64,000 bases of DNA from assembly GCA_033026295.1 (NCBI GenBank), contig CM065174.1, forward strand, positions 3,213,001 through 3,277,000, written 5' to 3'. The position numbers and the translations under genes are program-made. Origin of the DNA: Channa striata. Taxonomy: Eukaryota; Chordata; Actinopteri; Anabantiformes; Channidae. Below the pieces are notes generated by a model. That model was given only the letters and a program-made list of their open reading frames with translations. It was not told the origin of the DNA and searched no databases. Positions within the stretch are counted from its first letter, which is position 1, and every line of letters starts with the position of its first letter. This document shows, piece by piece, positions 46,031 to 56,306 of this stretch.

Positions 46031-47864
46031 GCAGGACGTTTTATCCTTAATCTCACTGCACTGTAATTCAGCTTTAGTTACTCGTTACTTTTCGTCGTTT
46101 TAAATTATATTTAAAAATATGAATAAGTGATAAATAGATATAAAACCTGCAGAAAAGTTTTTTATTGTATATTTTGCACAATTTTAATCTTTGATAATTT
46201 GCCACAACATAATAACACAGATTAAAATACATTGTTTCCTTGTGTTTGAGTAATTTAACTTTTGTACTTTAAGTTAAATTACGAGCATCAGTAAACGTGG
46301 TAACTCTCCTCGCGGTGGAGTATTTTTCTGACTGACTGTGTATTTTTATGACAATGAAAATAGTATTTCTGTCTAGAATATTCTGAAGAGGCCTAATTTA
46401 CAGTTTACTAACACAATCACATTAAAACTTTTATTTGACAGCAAAATGGTTTTGAAGTTCAGATATGAATGACAAGAACTACTGTTTTTAGCAGGAGGGT
46501 GAATTTAACGAATGTTGAACGTCACACCGTCGTGTGAAGTTGCACGATTTGGCTACAAACCAGCAAAGAGTGAGACAATGTCAAGCCTGTCCTCTAAACT
46601 TTTGTTGTTTTGCATATTTGTATCAGAAATCATGTTAAGAACTCAAAACAGAAATGTTTCACACACATTTATTAAAGTACTTTCTTTAAAAAGGAGGATA
46701 ATGATGCTTCATACACTTGCTGCTACTTGTGAATCTGCTTCTCTGGAAAGTTACCATAACAACCACGACAGTTTCGATTAGTCCACACAGTGGAAATTAA
46801 ACTGGTTCATTCTCATTTACTGCTGCTGCAGCAAACATTTAAACCACATGATGCAACTGGTGACTAGTGTAACAAATTGAAAAACTGTCCCGTGGACTGG
46901 ATTAAAAAAAAAACAAACATATTTGCAGTTGGAGCATTAAATATTGCAAAAAAATGTGGAGAATATTTTATTAATACAAGTTAATTTTGTGTAATAATTC
47001 TGTTACAACAAAGCAAAAGGCTTATCACGTCTAATACTTGTAGCACGTTTATAGCTAGCTAACTCCAATACTGCTTTTTTGTAATTAATGAAATAATATC
47101 CCTGTTGCTTTGGTTTCACAGAACTATTACCACTACTACCTTGTTTTTAATAAAATCTAACTCATAACATTATTACTCCTATAGAAAATTATTGTCTCTA
47201 CATTAGATATTTCTGAGATTGGAGCCCATTGTTTCCCTGTTACTACCGAGCTGTAAAGTGCTACCATAAAGTGATTCAGAAAACTCTACTCCCTGAGAAA
47301 AGCTGAGATTTAAAAAAGCCTCATGAGGCTCAAGTTGTAGAAAAGTAATGCATCGTGACTGAAAGTGACCACTGTACATGGGAGTGCGTCTCAGCGTGAT
47401 ACTGACCAGACTGTAAGGCTGAAACAATTCTCCTACACCCGAACCATGGTTAGATGTGTGTCTGCTGCAAGTTTTTAAAAGGGGCCTGTCCATGGTTAGT
47501 TCTGGTAAAATGCTGGCGTACGTTTTGCCCACTGATCTGAACGTCACTGTGTTAACAGCTGAAACTGCCCCATTCTGCAAACATGCAGTTTGAATCCTGG
47601 GCCAGCTTCAGTAGAAGCAGCAAGGCACTGTGCAAACATAATGCTCTGACAACCTTTGGGAGTGTTGTGCTGGGAGCACTGGGCTGACAACTGGTTTGAT
47701 GGCACTGAGACTTGGCACTGTAGCTGGGATTAGCCGGGTTCACTGGAGGTCATCTCCATGGACTTTGGTTTGACTAGTTTTCATGCTACATGAAATCTGC
47801 GTTGTGTGTTGAGGAGAAGCAGCATATTAATCTGACTTTGTGTTGGTAGTAAGGGCTGCAGAGA
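46031..47864. other. pld3 3' UTR and intergenic sequence
   Basis: The left part is AT-rich and without recognised coding sequence. pld3 transcripts run into this interval from the right. A minus-strand AATAAA lies at 46967-46972. Confidence 0.4.
46967..46972 (-). terminator. candidate pld3 polyadenylation signal
   Basis: AATAAA on the minus strand about 0.9 kb past the pld3 stop. A variant ATTAAA lies at 47146-47151. Assignment is by position only. Confidence 0.3.
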
Positions 47865-48052
47865 CTAACACAAGTCTTTGAGGTTTGAGTGTTGGGTGAG
47901 CGGAGTGCTGTATGCAGAGCTCCAGTCCCTCTCGAACACAGCCTTCAGCTGTGATTGGACGGTTGGTTCCAGGGACTGAGACTCTGTCTGGTTGACAACC
48001 AATGCGGAGCCAGCTGTGCTCACGAAGTAGTCACCTGACCAGTTAGATGTAC
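47865..48052 (-). CDS. pld3: pld3 terminal coding exon
   Basis: 188 bp including the stop. Encodes TSNWSGDYFVSTAGSALVVN, then QLKAVFERDWSSAYS, ending NLKDLC. It matches the PLD3 C-terminus in layout and length. Confidence 0.93.
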
Positions 48053-50670
48053 CTGAGAACATACAGACACATTGTTCCCGTAAGAAAAGCCTGACTGACA
48101 CATGCTAGGTACTGGTGTGTACTTTCGACCATCTGGAGTTTGTTTTATTAAACTTTATTTAATGTATGCATTATTTAGAGACAAGAGACATCTCAATATC
48201 AAAGTGTGTTTCATATTGCAGTGTGGGCGCAGCCTTACCTATGTAAGCTATCTTGTCAGTGACCATGTATTTGTTGTGGTTGACTCTTGCAAAGGGAATT
48301 TCCTTCTGTTTAGGACTGGCAGGCACCACAAACAGCCTCTAGAGGGGGACAGGAGGGTCATCAGATCACAGTTAGCACTACAGGTAATGCATCACGATAT
48401 GCACAACGTCCTTTCTCAGTCGTTGACCAAATGTCCAAGTCCATGTCTTTTTATTATTACTATTTTTTGGAATAAAAACATAGAAGAAGAGCTACCTACC
48501 ACCTGGATGTCCAGTTTGCTCTTGGGGTCATAAACTGAAGCCAGAGACTTCAGGAAGGAAAACATGACTGGCTGGGTGCTGGCCCAGCAGCTGATCAGCA
48601 GGCGAACCTTAACACGCCTTTCATAAGCCACTCGCCTCAGCTGGGTGTCGATGTCCGCCCAGTACCTGCAGAGGGTGCCACACGCTCAGTATGGGGACGC
48701 TGACACTAACACACTAACACCGTGTGGCTGTGTCCTACTTCTATATTACAATAACCAGCCTTCAACAAAATGCTCACAGCATTTCTAGATATTGCAATGT
48801 TACAGATAGATTTTTTAAAAATCAACTGCACTTTTTAGGATGTGAAAACTCCATGGTAGGCAGGTAGTTCATGACTGCGATGTAGATGAAGCTCCGGGCA
48901 TCGTCCATCACACTGAGGATGGACTGAAGGTCGGGAGTCCTGCCGGCTGCACAGAAGGACGGAGGGGAACTCTGGGTGAGAGAGTGACAGGGGGAAAAAA
49001 AAAAGAGATCAAATTTAAAACTGGAGTTGGACTAGTGCTATCAGTCATAAGAGGCAGAGAGAAGATGTAAGAAGGTTAATAGAGACGATGAATAATGCCC
49101 CCAAGCTCAGACAAACTCTCCCCATATGCACTGAAATAAATCCATGTAGTTTTGAAAATGGTTCTTTATATTGGACTAAACCACACTGGGGTCGTCTGAA
49201 CCAACAATAAGAGTTTTGAAATAAAAATTATAAAAACAGTGGGAAATCTTTCCCACTTGTCTGTATCTCACCGAAAGGTAGACGCTGGACGCCGTGCTGT
49301 TGAGCGGCAGCTGCAGAGGCGTGTCCTTGTTGTAGAGGGTGGAGAAGCTGGCGGGCCAAGGTGACGGGATGGACTGACTCTCCCCCAAAAACCAGTAGGC
49401 TTCAAAGATCTTACCCAGGTCTGCAGCTAAGCAGCTGCAGTTGTAGACCACCGCGCCAGCTCCTTCACCTACAGACCATCAGCAGATCAGTAACTCAGTC
49501 TCTCATTGTGACCCAGGGATCCATACACAGTTTCGACTTCTAATCCCATCCTTATGATAACAATACGTTTGTAGACAGAATTGTCAGAAAAAATGTTTTT
49601 TTTAGTTTGCCCACAGAAAAATTGGATGTTAGCAAAGACAACTCGGTGTGGCTAAATATTTCTGTGACTGTCACTGCATTACAGCAAATGTGAGACAACA
49701 TTTCTGCATGGCGTGAGACCGGAAGTTTAAACCCACACAAAAACTTCCTCTTGAAAGCAAAAGAAATGAAGTTCTCCTTAGCTCAGGCCGTAGACAACAT
49801 TTCAGATATTGTTTTGGACATACTATCTGGGATATTTTAGGGGTCTTGAACATAGATAGAGAATGAAACTTTTTTCAAATATTATTTTTAGTGGAGATAT
49901 GTGGCAAAATATATGTTATTGTGAAAAGATGCTGTTAAATAAGACTGACTTTACACACTGGCAGCAGTGCAGAGATATATTTTTAAAAACTGTAAAACAG
50001 GGTTCAACTGTCTGACTAGTCAGAGAATAGATCTAAATCTACAATTTACACTTTATTAGTAATTATTCCTTCTTCTTATGAATTGTTGTTGGATAAAGAC
50101 TAATACTGGAAGGACTTAAGAGAGTGTGGCAGAGCATAGTAGATCGCAGTGGACTGACTTCAAATCTTATACTATTCATAGCTTAATTTTCAGACTGTAG
50201 CTTCAACTAGTTTGATAGTTAAAAAACAAATCATTTCTCATCCACTTATTCCCACATTCACAATTTAGTTTAGTTTTCTTGCAATAACTTACAATGGCAA
50301 ATCTTTATAGAGTAATAGAAAAAAAGAGAAATCTGTCCTATACTTTTATAAGCGTCCCTCTATCTGCGCCTGTACAATTTTTATTTTAATGTTGTACAGC
50401 ACATTGGTCAACGTCTCTTGCGATACATGAGCCTGACTAGACTTGATTCAGGTACATAATTTAATCCCCCTTATTTAGACACTTCTTTGGCAAGTCTTCA
50501 TATTTCACACACCTGGATTTGAGAAATATATGCGTGTACCTGTGTGAGGGATCTCCAGTCCATGTTGGCACTCCCAATGTAAATGTGTTTCTTGTCCACA
50601 ATCCAGAACTTAGTGTGAAGGACACCTGAGGTGAGTTCTCTCATGTTAACTGTCCTAATATCAGCTCCTG

Positions 50671-50706
<36 letters not shown>

Positions 50707-53350
50707 ACAACAAAGGCTATGACTGTGAAAAAGAATCATATTCACAAGCTAAAAACAGAGATCGGAAACTTTAGTCCTGAATTAATTTGATCTGAATGTT
50801 CTGCTATATATAGTAAAGACTCAAAAGGAATTAATTGAATTATTTAGTTTTTAAGCTGAATAATATCTAAAAAAGCTCCCTAATGCTCAAGATTCCTATA
50901 TATTCCAGTGTTTCTCACAAACTCGGCAGCTAAAATTTCTGAATAAACAGAGCGAAAAATCCTATTCTGTGAACATACAGTTAATACAGGTGATATTGTC
51001 TTCATACATGAAGCTTTACGTCTTTCCAACCACCTGCTGGGGACCATTCACTGACATGAGCCCGAATATGAATCCAAGGAAGATCGAACTTCTAATCATG
51101 AATATGAACATTTGAGTACGAAAACACCATAGTCACAGGAAAAAGACAGGGGTTGGCTCATGTGTTAGGAATCAGTAAAACCCACCTGAGTCGTTGAGCA
51201 ATTGGAGGTTGTCTTTTGGTTGGGTCTCCTGTGGCGTGTTGACTGCGATGCGAACAGACAACTTCCCTGAAAGCTGAGCTAGTTTCTTCAGAACGGTCTC
51301 ACCCTGTGCAAAGATTAGAACAAATATCAACATAGACACTGTCTGTTATTTAGATGAAAAGAAAACCATCACATGTCAAAGCGGACATTAGTGCAACATG
51401 TACAACAGTTTAATGTTATCAGTCAAGCAGATCAACAATTTACTCCTTGACACTCTGGATATCCACAGCTACAGCTGACCTGCTGGGCTGTCGGCTCGTG
51501 AGTTCCTGTGTCCTTGTTCGTGAGCGTCCAGTAGAAAGAGGCGATGTCCAGAGTGCTGTGAGCCTCGGCCATCAGATTTAACCAGGCCTGGAAAATGGAG
51601 GGGTGGGTGGTGCTGGAATTAAACTCCAGCCCTTCAGGGATGCTCTCTACCAGGACAATTCTGATGGGGGAGAAAAGAGGAAATTGACTGATGACAATGA
51701 TTATTATCTGTACTCTTGATTCTGTCTGCGCAGCCGAAAAATCGTGAACCACATTGGGCTTCCCAACTGGATTCAAGCACAAGCTGCAGAAGCATATGAA
51801 AAGTAGGAATTATGATACAAGTCTACATGTACATTTACAGTATATAAATACTTAGTAGTGCTTCAGTTACACAGCTTCTTTTATGAGTTGTTAATAAAGA
51901 ACCAGAAGTGACACACACAATGCGACATAACAACATGTGTGCTCTTACTTGCAGGGGTCTGAGCAGGACTCAGTCTGGGGCAGAGGGAGGTTGCTGCTCG
52001 GGGCAGGAAGGGAGGAGGAAAGTCTCGGTGTCAGGAGGTTGTAGAAGGCCATGGAGACCAGCAGCACAGTGGCCACAGTGACCAAAACGATCACACTCCT
52101 GGAATACTGGAATGTGGGGAGCAGCATTTGAAAACACAGGCGTTGAACTGTCTGGGATCAGTGTTGACCAAATCATCTTTAATTCTGAATATGTGTGATT
52201 AATTCTGTGAAATGTTGAGTAAAACTGATTAAATGAACTGGTGTGTGTGTTATATGGTACCAGTTGTGTTTTCCTGTTGTCATGTTTTCTCCACTCCACG
52301 TCCACCAGCTAAAAGCATCAAAGGAATGCGTTAAACATGATCACTTGAAAAGTTATATTTCAAGTTCAACAATAAACCTCTAAGGACACAAATGCTGCCA
52401 TTAGAAAACAAAATAATCAAAATCATTTACTTTAAAATTAACACTGAGAGGAATCACAGAGTATTGGTGTCAGTACTGACCACTGCTGAAGTTTTCACAA
52501 TGAGGTTAAAACTATTCGATATCAACTACACGAATATTTGACACCAAGTGTGAGACTTGTTCTTTCACTTCCTCTGATTATTTGTCCAATCCCATGACTT
52601 CCTGTTTGCAGTTGTTACTGTATGTGTCCATCCATTTACAAAAATTCCTTTTCATTTCAATTCCAATTTCTTGTAATTTTTACAAAATATGAGTGGGTAG
52701 AAAATAAGAACAAGAAATGGAGTGGGCTGGGGGACAAAGTGTAACATGGAACTAACTGTTTCCTTGTGACAGAAAATGAGGAAATCCCAAAATGACCCTA
52801 AAGAATGCTCAGTGAATATACATATACACAACTAAAATATTAATATAAATTAAAAATTTTCTAAACTACAGGTGGACAGAGAAATTCCGTTAAACCACAG
52901 ACAAAAGTCAAATGAAAAAATATGATGGACTTAAACAGACTGTGCCTCTTTGTAAATCCATTTTAGTCACTTATCAATATCGTTTAACAATTTACAACGT
53001 GATAATAAAGATTTCCCTTGACCAGTCCTAGTATTTCTGTTTTAAATCACATTTAACATAATCTTATCATAGTCTTGTTAAATTAGTTTCCCAGTACTTC
53101 TTTGTGTGTTTTAATTTTTCATACGACCCTTACAGATAATTAAGGCCAAAATCATTATCCTAATAAGTATTACATATTTGGTATTTCCACCTGAGAAATG
53201 CACTAAGCGAATTACCAAAACGGTTAAAAGGTTAAAATTACTTAAAACGGAGATACATAAATCCTGTTCATAAATCAAGCTGATGTTTTTACTAAGCCAT
53301 AAAGAATTTTTAAAGACACATCTCTGTACCTGGTTGTAAGTGATGTCCAT
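47865..53350 (-). CDS. pld3: 5'-3' exonuclease PLD3 (phospholipase D family), complete 11-exon gene
   Basis: Exons: 53330-53350, 52261-52308, 51949-52106, 51480-51660, 51186-51303, 50540-50667, 49272-49468, 48832-48971, 48500-48665, 48239-48338, 47865-48052. All junctions are GT/AG; phases fit if one missing base in exon 7 is allowed, giving 481 residues (human PLD3: 490). PLD3 is a type II endolysosomal membrane protein that degrades single-stranded DNA and RNA from the 5' end and limits nucleic-acid sensing. A short cytoplasmic tail carries a Y-N-Q-L sorting-type motif, as in human (YQEL). The membrane segment is residues 28-45. Catalytic HxKx4D motifs are HTKFWIVD (H193, K195, D200) and HNKYMVTD (H407, K409, D414). 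Glycosylation sequons include N90 (NSS), YNCS and SNWS. VLVESIPEGL and IASFYWTLTN fit PLD3 better than PLD4. Confidence 0.92.
48239..48338 (-). CDS. pld3: pld3 coding exon 10: second HKD motif
   Basis: 100 bp (phase 0 to 1). Encodes RLFVVPASPKQKEIPFARVN followed by HNKYMVTDKIAYIG. H407, K409 and D414 form the second HxKx4D half-site; human PLD3 has E at the last position. Confidence 0.95.
48500..48665 (-). CDS. pld3: pld3 coding exon 9
   Basis: 166 bp (phase 2 to 0). Encodes YWADIDTQLRRVAYERRVKV and RLLISCWAST, ending IQV|GTAGGT. Confidence 0.93.
48832..48971 (-). CDS. pld3: pld3 coding exon 8
   Basis: 140 bp (phase 0 to 2). Encodes GRTPDLQSILSVMDDARSFI and YIAVMNYLPTMEFSHPK, highly conserved with human PLD3. 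Confidence 0.93.
49272..49468 (-). CDS. pld3: pld3 coding exon 7 (one base missing)
   Basis: 197 bp where 198 are needed. From the acceptor TCTGTAG the frame gives VKEL, as in PLD3, then shifts. One base later the frame GAVVYNCSCLAADLGKIFEA is restored and continues to the donor TCG|GTGAGA. The missing base is in the run CTGGCGCGG at about 49452-49458. Confidence 0.88.
50540..50667 (-). CDS. pld3: pld3 coding exon 6: first HKD motif
   Basis: 128 bp (phase 1 to 0). Encodes GVLHTKFWIVDKKHIYIGSA and NMDWRSLTQ. H193, K195 and D200 form the first HxKx4D half-site. Its acceptor lies directly after a (TG)n tract. Confidence 0.95.
50673..50704. repeat. (CA)n microsatellite at the exon 6 acceptor
   Basis: 16 CA dinucleotides on the plus strand, so a UG tract in the pld3 transcript ending about five bases before the acceptor AG of exon 6. 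Confidence 0.97.
51186..51303 (-). CDS. pld3: pld3 coding exon 5
   Basis: 118 bp (phase 0 to 1). Encodes GETVLKKLAQLSGKLSVRIA followed by a loop ending LLNDSG. Confidence 0.88.
51480..51660 (-). CDS. pld3: pld3 coding exon 4
   Basis: 181 bp (phase 2 to 0). Contains VLVESIPEGLEFNSS and TLDIASFYWTLTNKD, both strongly conserved in PLD3. It ends CAG|GTCAGC. Confidence 0.93.
51949..52106 (-). CDS. pld3: pld3 coding exon 3: membrane anchor
   Basis: 158 bp (phase 0 to 2). It encodes YSRSVIVLVTVATVLLVSMA, a single hydrophobic segment, then a Ser/Pro-rich stalk ending in ESCSDPC, matching the Cys-containing stalk of PLD3. Confidence 0.85.
52261..52308 (-). CDS. pld3: pld3 coding exon 2
   Basis: 48 bp, phase 0 at both ends; encodes LVDVEWRKHDNRKTQL, the charged cytoplasmic tail. 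Confidence 0.75.
53330..53350 (-). CDS. pld3: pld3 coding exon 1
   Basis: ATG at 53350; encodes MDITYNQ and ends CAG|GTACAG in phase 0. With the next exon it forms the tail motif YNQL. Confidence 0.75.
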
Positions 53351-53433
53351 CTTATGCCCGCAGACAAAATGGCACGGGACTGAATAGATGTCTGCCTGGT
53401 CAGCTCAGGTCAGGTGATGCACCACAGCTCTGA
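53351..53433 (-). other. pld3: pld3 5' UTR part of start exon
   Basis: A candidate acceptor, TTTGGTCTCAG, ends at about 53434, giving a short leader before the ATG. Inferred from splice consensus only. Confidence 0.35.
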
Positions 53434-55100
53434 GACCAAACAGAGGAACAAAACATGCAATTTTACATCATCATCACAATTCTGTGGTGAAGACCACATA
53501 TAAGCCTCGATATGTGCGCTACAGGAAAAAGTTTTATGTTCTCTTTGACTAAGAGATACTCAAATGTATTACGTTAAATATGAAGTAGCTGCATAGTAAT
53601 GAAACAACGTGCTACTACTAAAAGATCATTGTTTTCCTTTACACACACAGACCTCTGGTTAAGCTGAACAGACTTAACAAGGAGAAGGATCTAGATGTTT
53701 TCAACACCACTGACAGAGAATAACCTGCACAGGCCGTCTATAGGACAAAGATACACATGTCTGCTGCAGCCAAACTAATCACAACCATCAATTACTGTAA
53801 AGGTCCAGTGTTTTATGAAATTTGGATTTTAAAAAGAGAGAGGAAGTGCGAAATCCTAAACAGTGACAGCAGCCGTGTGTATCTCTCTTCATAGAAACAG
53901 GTTAACGTGTTACAGTTGCTGCAGAATAACACAAAAGATCATGGAAACGTTTCAAAGCACGCAGTGTGAAGGAAGCAGCAGCTTTCCTTTAAAGCGATTT
54001 CAAAGAAACCCAAACAATGTCCCGTTAGAACCATTGCTCAGTGAGCACAACATGGATCTGTCCGAACGTGGTCGTAAAGTGGGGCTGAAGTGTAATATTC
54101 CAAAAATATAAATTTAAAAATTACATCAAATATAAAAGTTGAAACTATTATTGCACTATTAAAGAGAAATGCATTAAATGAAGCCACAATACACTTAGTA
54201 AATTCATGAAACTCAAACTTCAAGAAGAGACAAATAAAAAGAGGATGTGATCACATATGTTGTGTACTTAATGAGGCTTCTCTAACTGAACTTGCCACAC
54301 TGGTTTAGTCAAGTCATGCCAAGATTGACCAGAGATACTCTGTGTGGGTCGCTGTTCATTTAGATCAAACACTCACACAAAGCAGTTGAAATATTTTACA
54401 CCACATCCTGTTATTGAACAACAGACCATGCTGGCTCTACTGATATTCACTCTTAAAACTGTCACAAATTACCTCAATTCAATATAAAAAATATAGGTCC
54501 GAACAAATTTTGCAACACCTTGCAAAGTGGTACTCCACTCGAACTACTTTTTAGTGCGGATGACCTCTATTATTTTCAGCTTATATGTCATTAGAAATAA
54601 AGCACGAAGCCGAACTACACTAGTTAGGCCTTAATTTATTAAATTACAACAACTAGCAGAAGACAAAGAAAGCTTGTTGAAACTTGTTCTACACAGGGAC
54701 AACAAGACACATTTGTGCACTTACACAACTAAAAACATGAATGAATATGCAAATCAGATATTTTGTTTCTGATAATAATATAATATTTCCTGTAGCCCAC
54801 TACTAGTCTGTCTATGCAGACAAAGAGACGCTGACTTTGCAAAACCACCAAAACAAGCCACTTTTAGTGGCGACGCACCGGCGTTTTCATGGATCCAGGT
54901 TCACTCAAATCCACAGACGACAGCCTCGACACCTATTCTTCATGTACAATTACCTCTGATGTCGTTGTGTCACTGTTAAATCCACTGAAAGACACGAAAA
55001 ACAGATTTAAGTGCACGTCGCACTTAAAATACACTTTAGCTTCCGACAGGACCGTATGGAGTGGTCATGTGACAATGCCCTGGCGAACAGCCAATTAGAG
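53434..55100 (-). other. upstream intron or leader region of pld3
   Basis: No coding exon is recognised. A candidate non-coding first exon of pld3 could end at the donor GTCG|GTAAAT near 55450, making this interval its first intron. Confidence 0.35.
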
Positions 55101-55600
55101 AGGACCTGACGTGTGACGTAAGCACAGGCTCTCTACAGTAGTGCAGCTCACACGTTACACCACAAGATGGCGGTGAGCAGCCAGAGATCTGACCACGGCG
55201 GCGCCTGATCAAAAACTGAGCTGAAGTGTTGTTTGCCATCACCTCATATTGAGTTATCTATATTGCTGTTAACGACAACCTAACCTGACTTCAGCCGTAA
55301 CTCCCACCACAGCGAGAGTTGCTATAGGAAACGCTGTTCTAACTCCAGGGAACCACTTTCTGATATGGAAACAGATTTCACCGCAACACCTACAATATCT
55401 GCGCAGAAGTCGTAGTGTTTAGTAAAAAACAAACAAACACAACAATTTACCGACACTTGTCGCCGGGGGCGTTGACGCCGTCAGGCCCACTCATGAGCTC
55501 ACCTGACCTGAACTCTGACCTCTGACCGGACCTCCAGGATGAACGTCACCTGTGGCTCCGTCAGGCAGGACAGGTAAGAAACGCAAACAGAAGGCTGCAC
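55100..55600. promoter_or_regulatory. putative bidirectional promoter between pld3 and the divergent gene
   Basis: This CpG-containing stretch lies between the minus-strand pld3 leader and plus-strand exons starting near 55.5 kb. A YY1-like AAGATGGCGGT sits at 55163-55173, a motif typical of TATA-less housekeeping promoters. In human, PLD3 and C19orf47 are also divergent. No start site can be fixed from sequence alone. Confidence 0.45.
55495..55573 (+). other. first (leader) exon of the divergent gene
   Basis: It ends GGACAG|GTAAGA at 55573, a strong donor. The ATG at about 55540 opens a short frame that stops soon after splicing to the exon at 56213 (CTC TGT TAA), so this looks like untranslated leader with an upstream ORF. 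The 5' edge is a guess. Confidence 0.45.
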
Positions 55601-56212
55601 CGGAGCCGCACAGGCAGCGGCGCCGTCTGTACGTAACGTCGTGTAGAAGCTTCGAGTGACGTTTAAAATCCACAAACTGAAAAAAAAAAATAATAATAAA
55701 AATGAAAAAATCCACAAACTGAGAGGGAGGCACGCGACCATACAATGGCAGCTAAATTCGCACTTTTAAATAAAAAAATACAAATGTTGTCTTAGTGATA
55801 TGCCACTAGTTTTGTCAATAATTAAATATCTTTGAGTTATTCCTGAAAAAGCTTGTTTTTTTTACATTGAGGCCTCGCGTGCGGCCTCATGTTACTGCGC
55901 TAACGTTAGCTACAGTTCAACGTTAGCTAACGCGGCTGTCACTCCTTGAAACTCCCAACAACATTTGAGTCATTTAGTAGTAAACTTGCATTGGTAGATT
56001 TTTAGACATCGACAGTGACTTTGTGATGCACCTATTTTTTTTAAGAAGCACAGTAGTATTTCAGATTTGTTCGTCGTTTATTTCAGTTTGAATTTTGCAT
56101 GTTAGCTTCCACAAATAAACGGTATATTCCCTTTATGTAGCTACATCTTATTCCCATCTGTCTTGTCCACAGTCAACCTTTCCTCACGTCCATATTATCT
56201 TTCTTTTTCCAG

Positions 56213-56306
56213 CCTCTGTTAAAAGCCTAAATCAATTTCAAAGAACTGACACAACAAACACTCTACTCAAAGGATGGAATGTGTTTCCACAGCTACAACT
56301 GAAGAG
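56213..56306 (+). CDS. c19orf47: start-codon exon of the gene divergent from pld3, probable C19orf47 homologue
   Basis: Acceptor TTTTTCCAG ends at 56212 and donor GAAGAG|GTGAGA lies at 56307. The coding part is 56274-56306, encoding MECVSTATTEE and leaving in phase 0. The human C19orf47 protein, as I recall it, begins MVSVTMATSE followed by WIQFF, so this exon would stop just before the conserved W. The head-to-head arrangement with pld3 matches human. The evidence is 11 residues plus synteny; I could not find the next exon in the window. Confidence 0.45.

Noticed and set aside
45303..46103. Open frames of about 266 and 216 codons on opposite strands
   Set aside because: They are generated by the 10-bp minisatellite, giving low-complexity ETGGDRRR or SPPVFSGLL repeats with no gene context.
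26000..47000. Search for HIPK4, SERTAD or other kinase or neighbouring genes between prx and pld3
   Set aside because: No recognisable kinase or SERTA motifs in any frame by eye. A profile search would be needed to be certain.
47560..47740. Possible tRNA-like repeat around GTTTGAATCCTGGGCC
   Set aside because: Only a B-box-like string is present, with no A box or repeat body, and it is too short to call.
55165..55209. Short plus-strand frame starting at ATGGCGGTGAGC
   Set aside because: It stops after about 13 codons. The ATG lies within a YY1-type promoter motif and is more likely regulatory.
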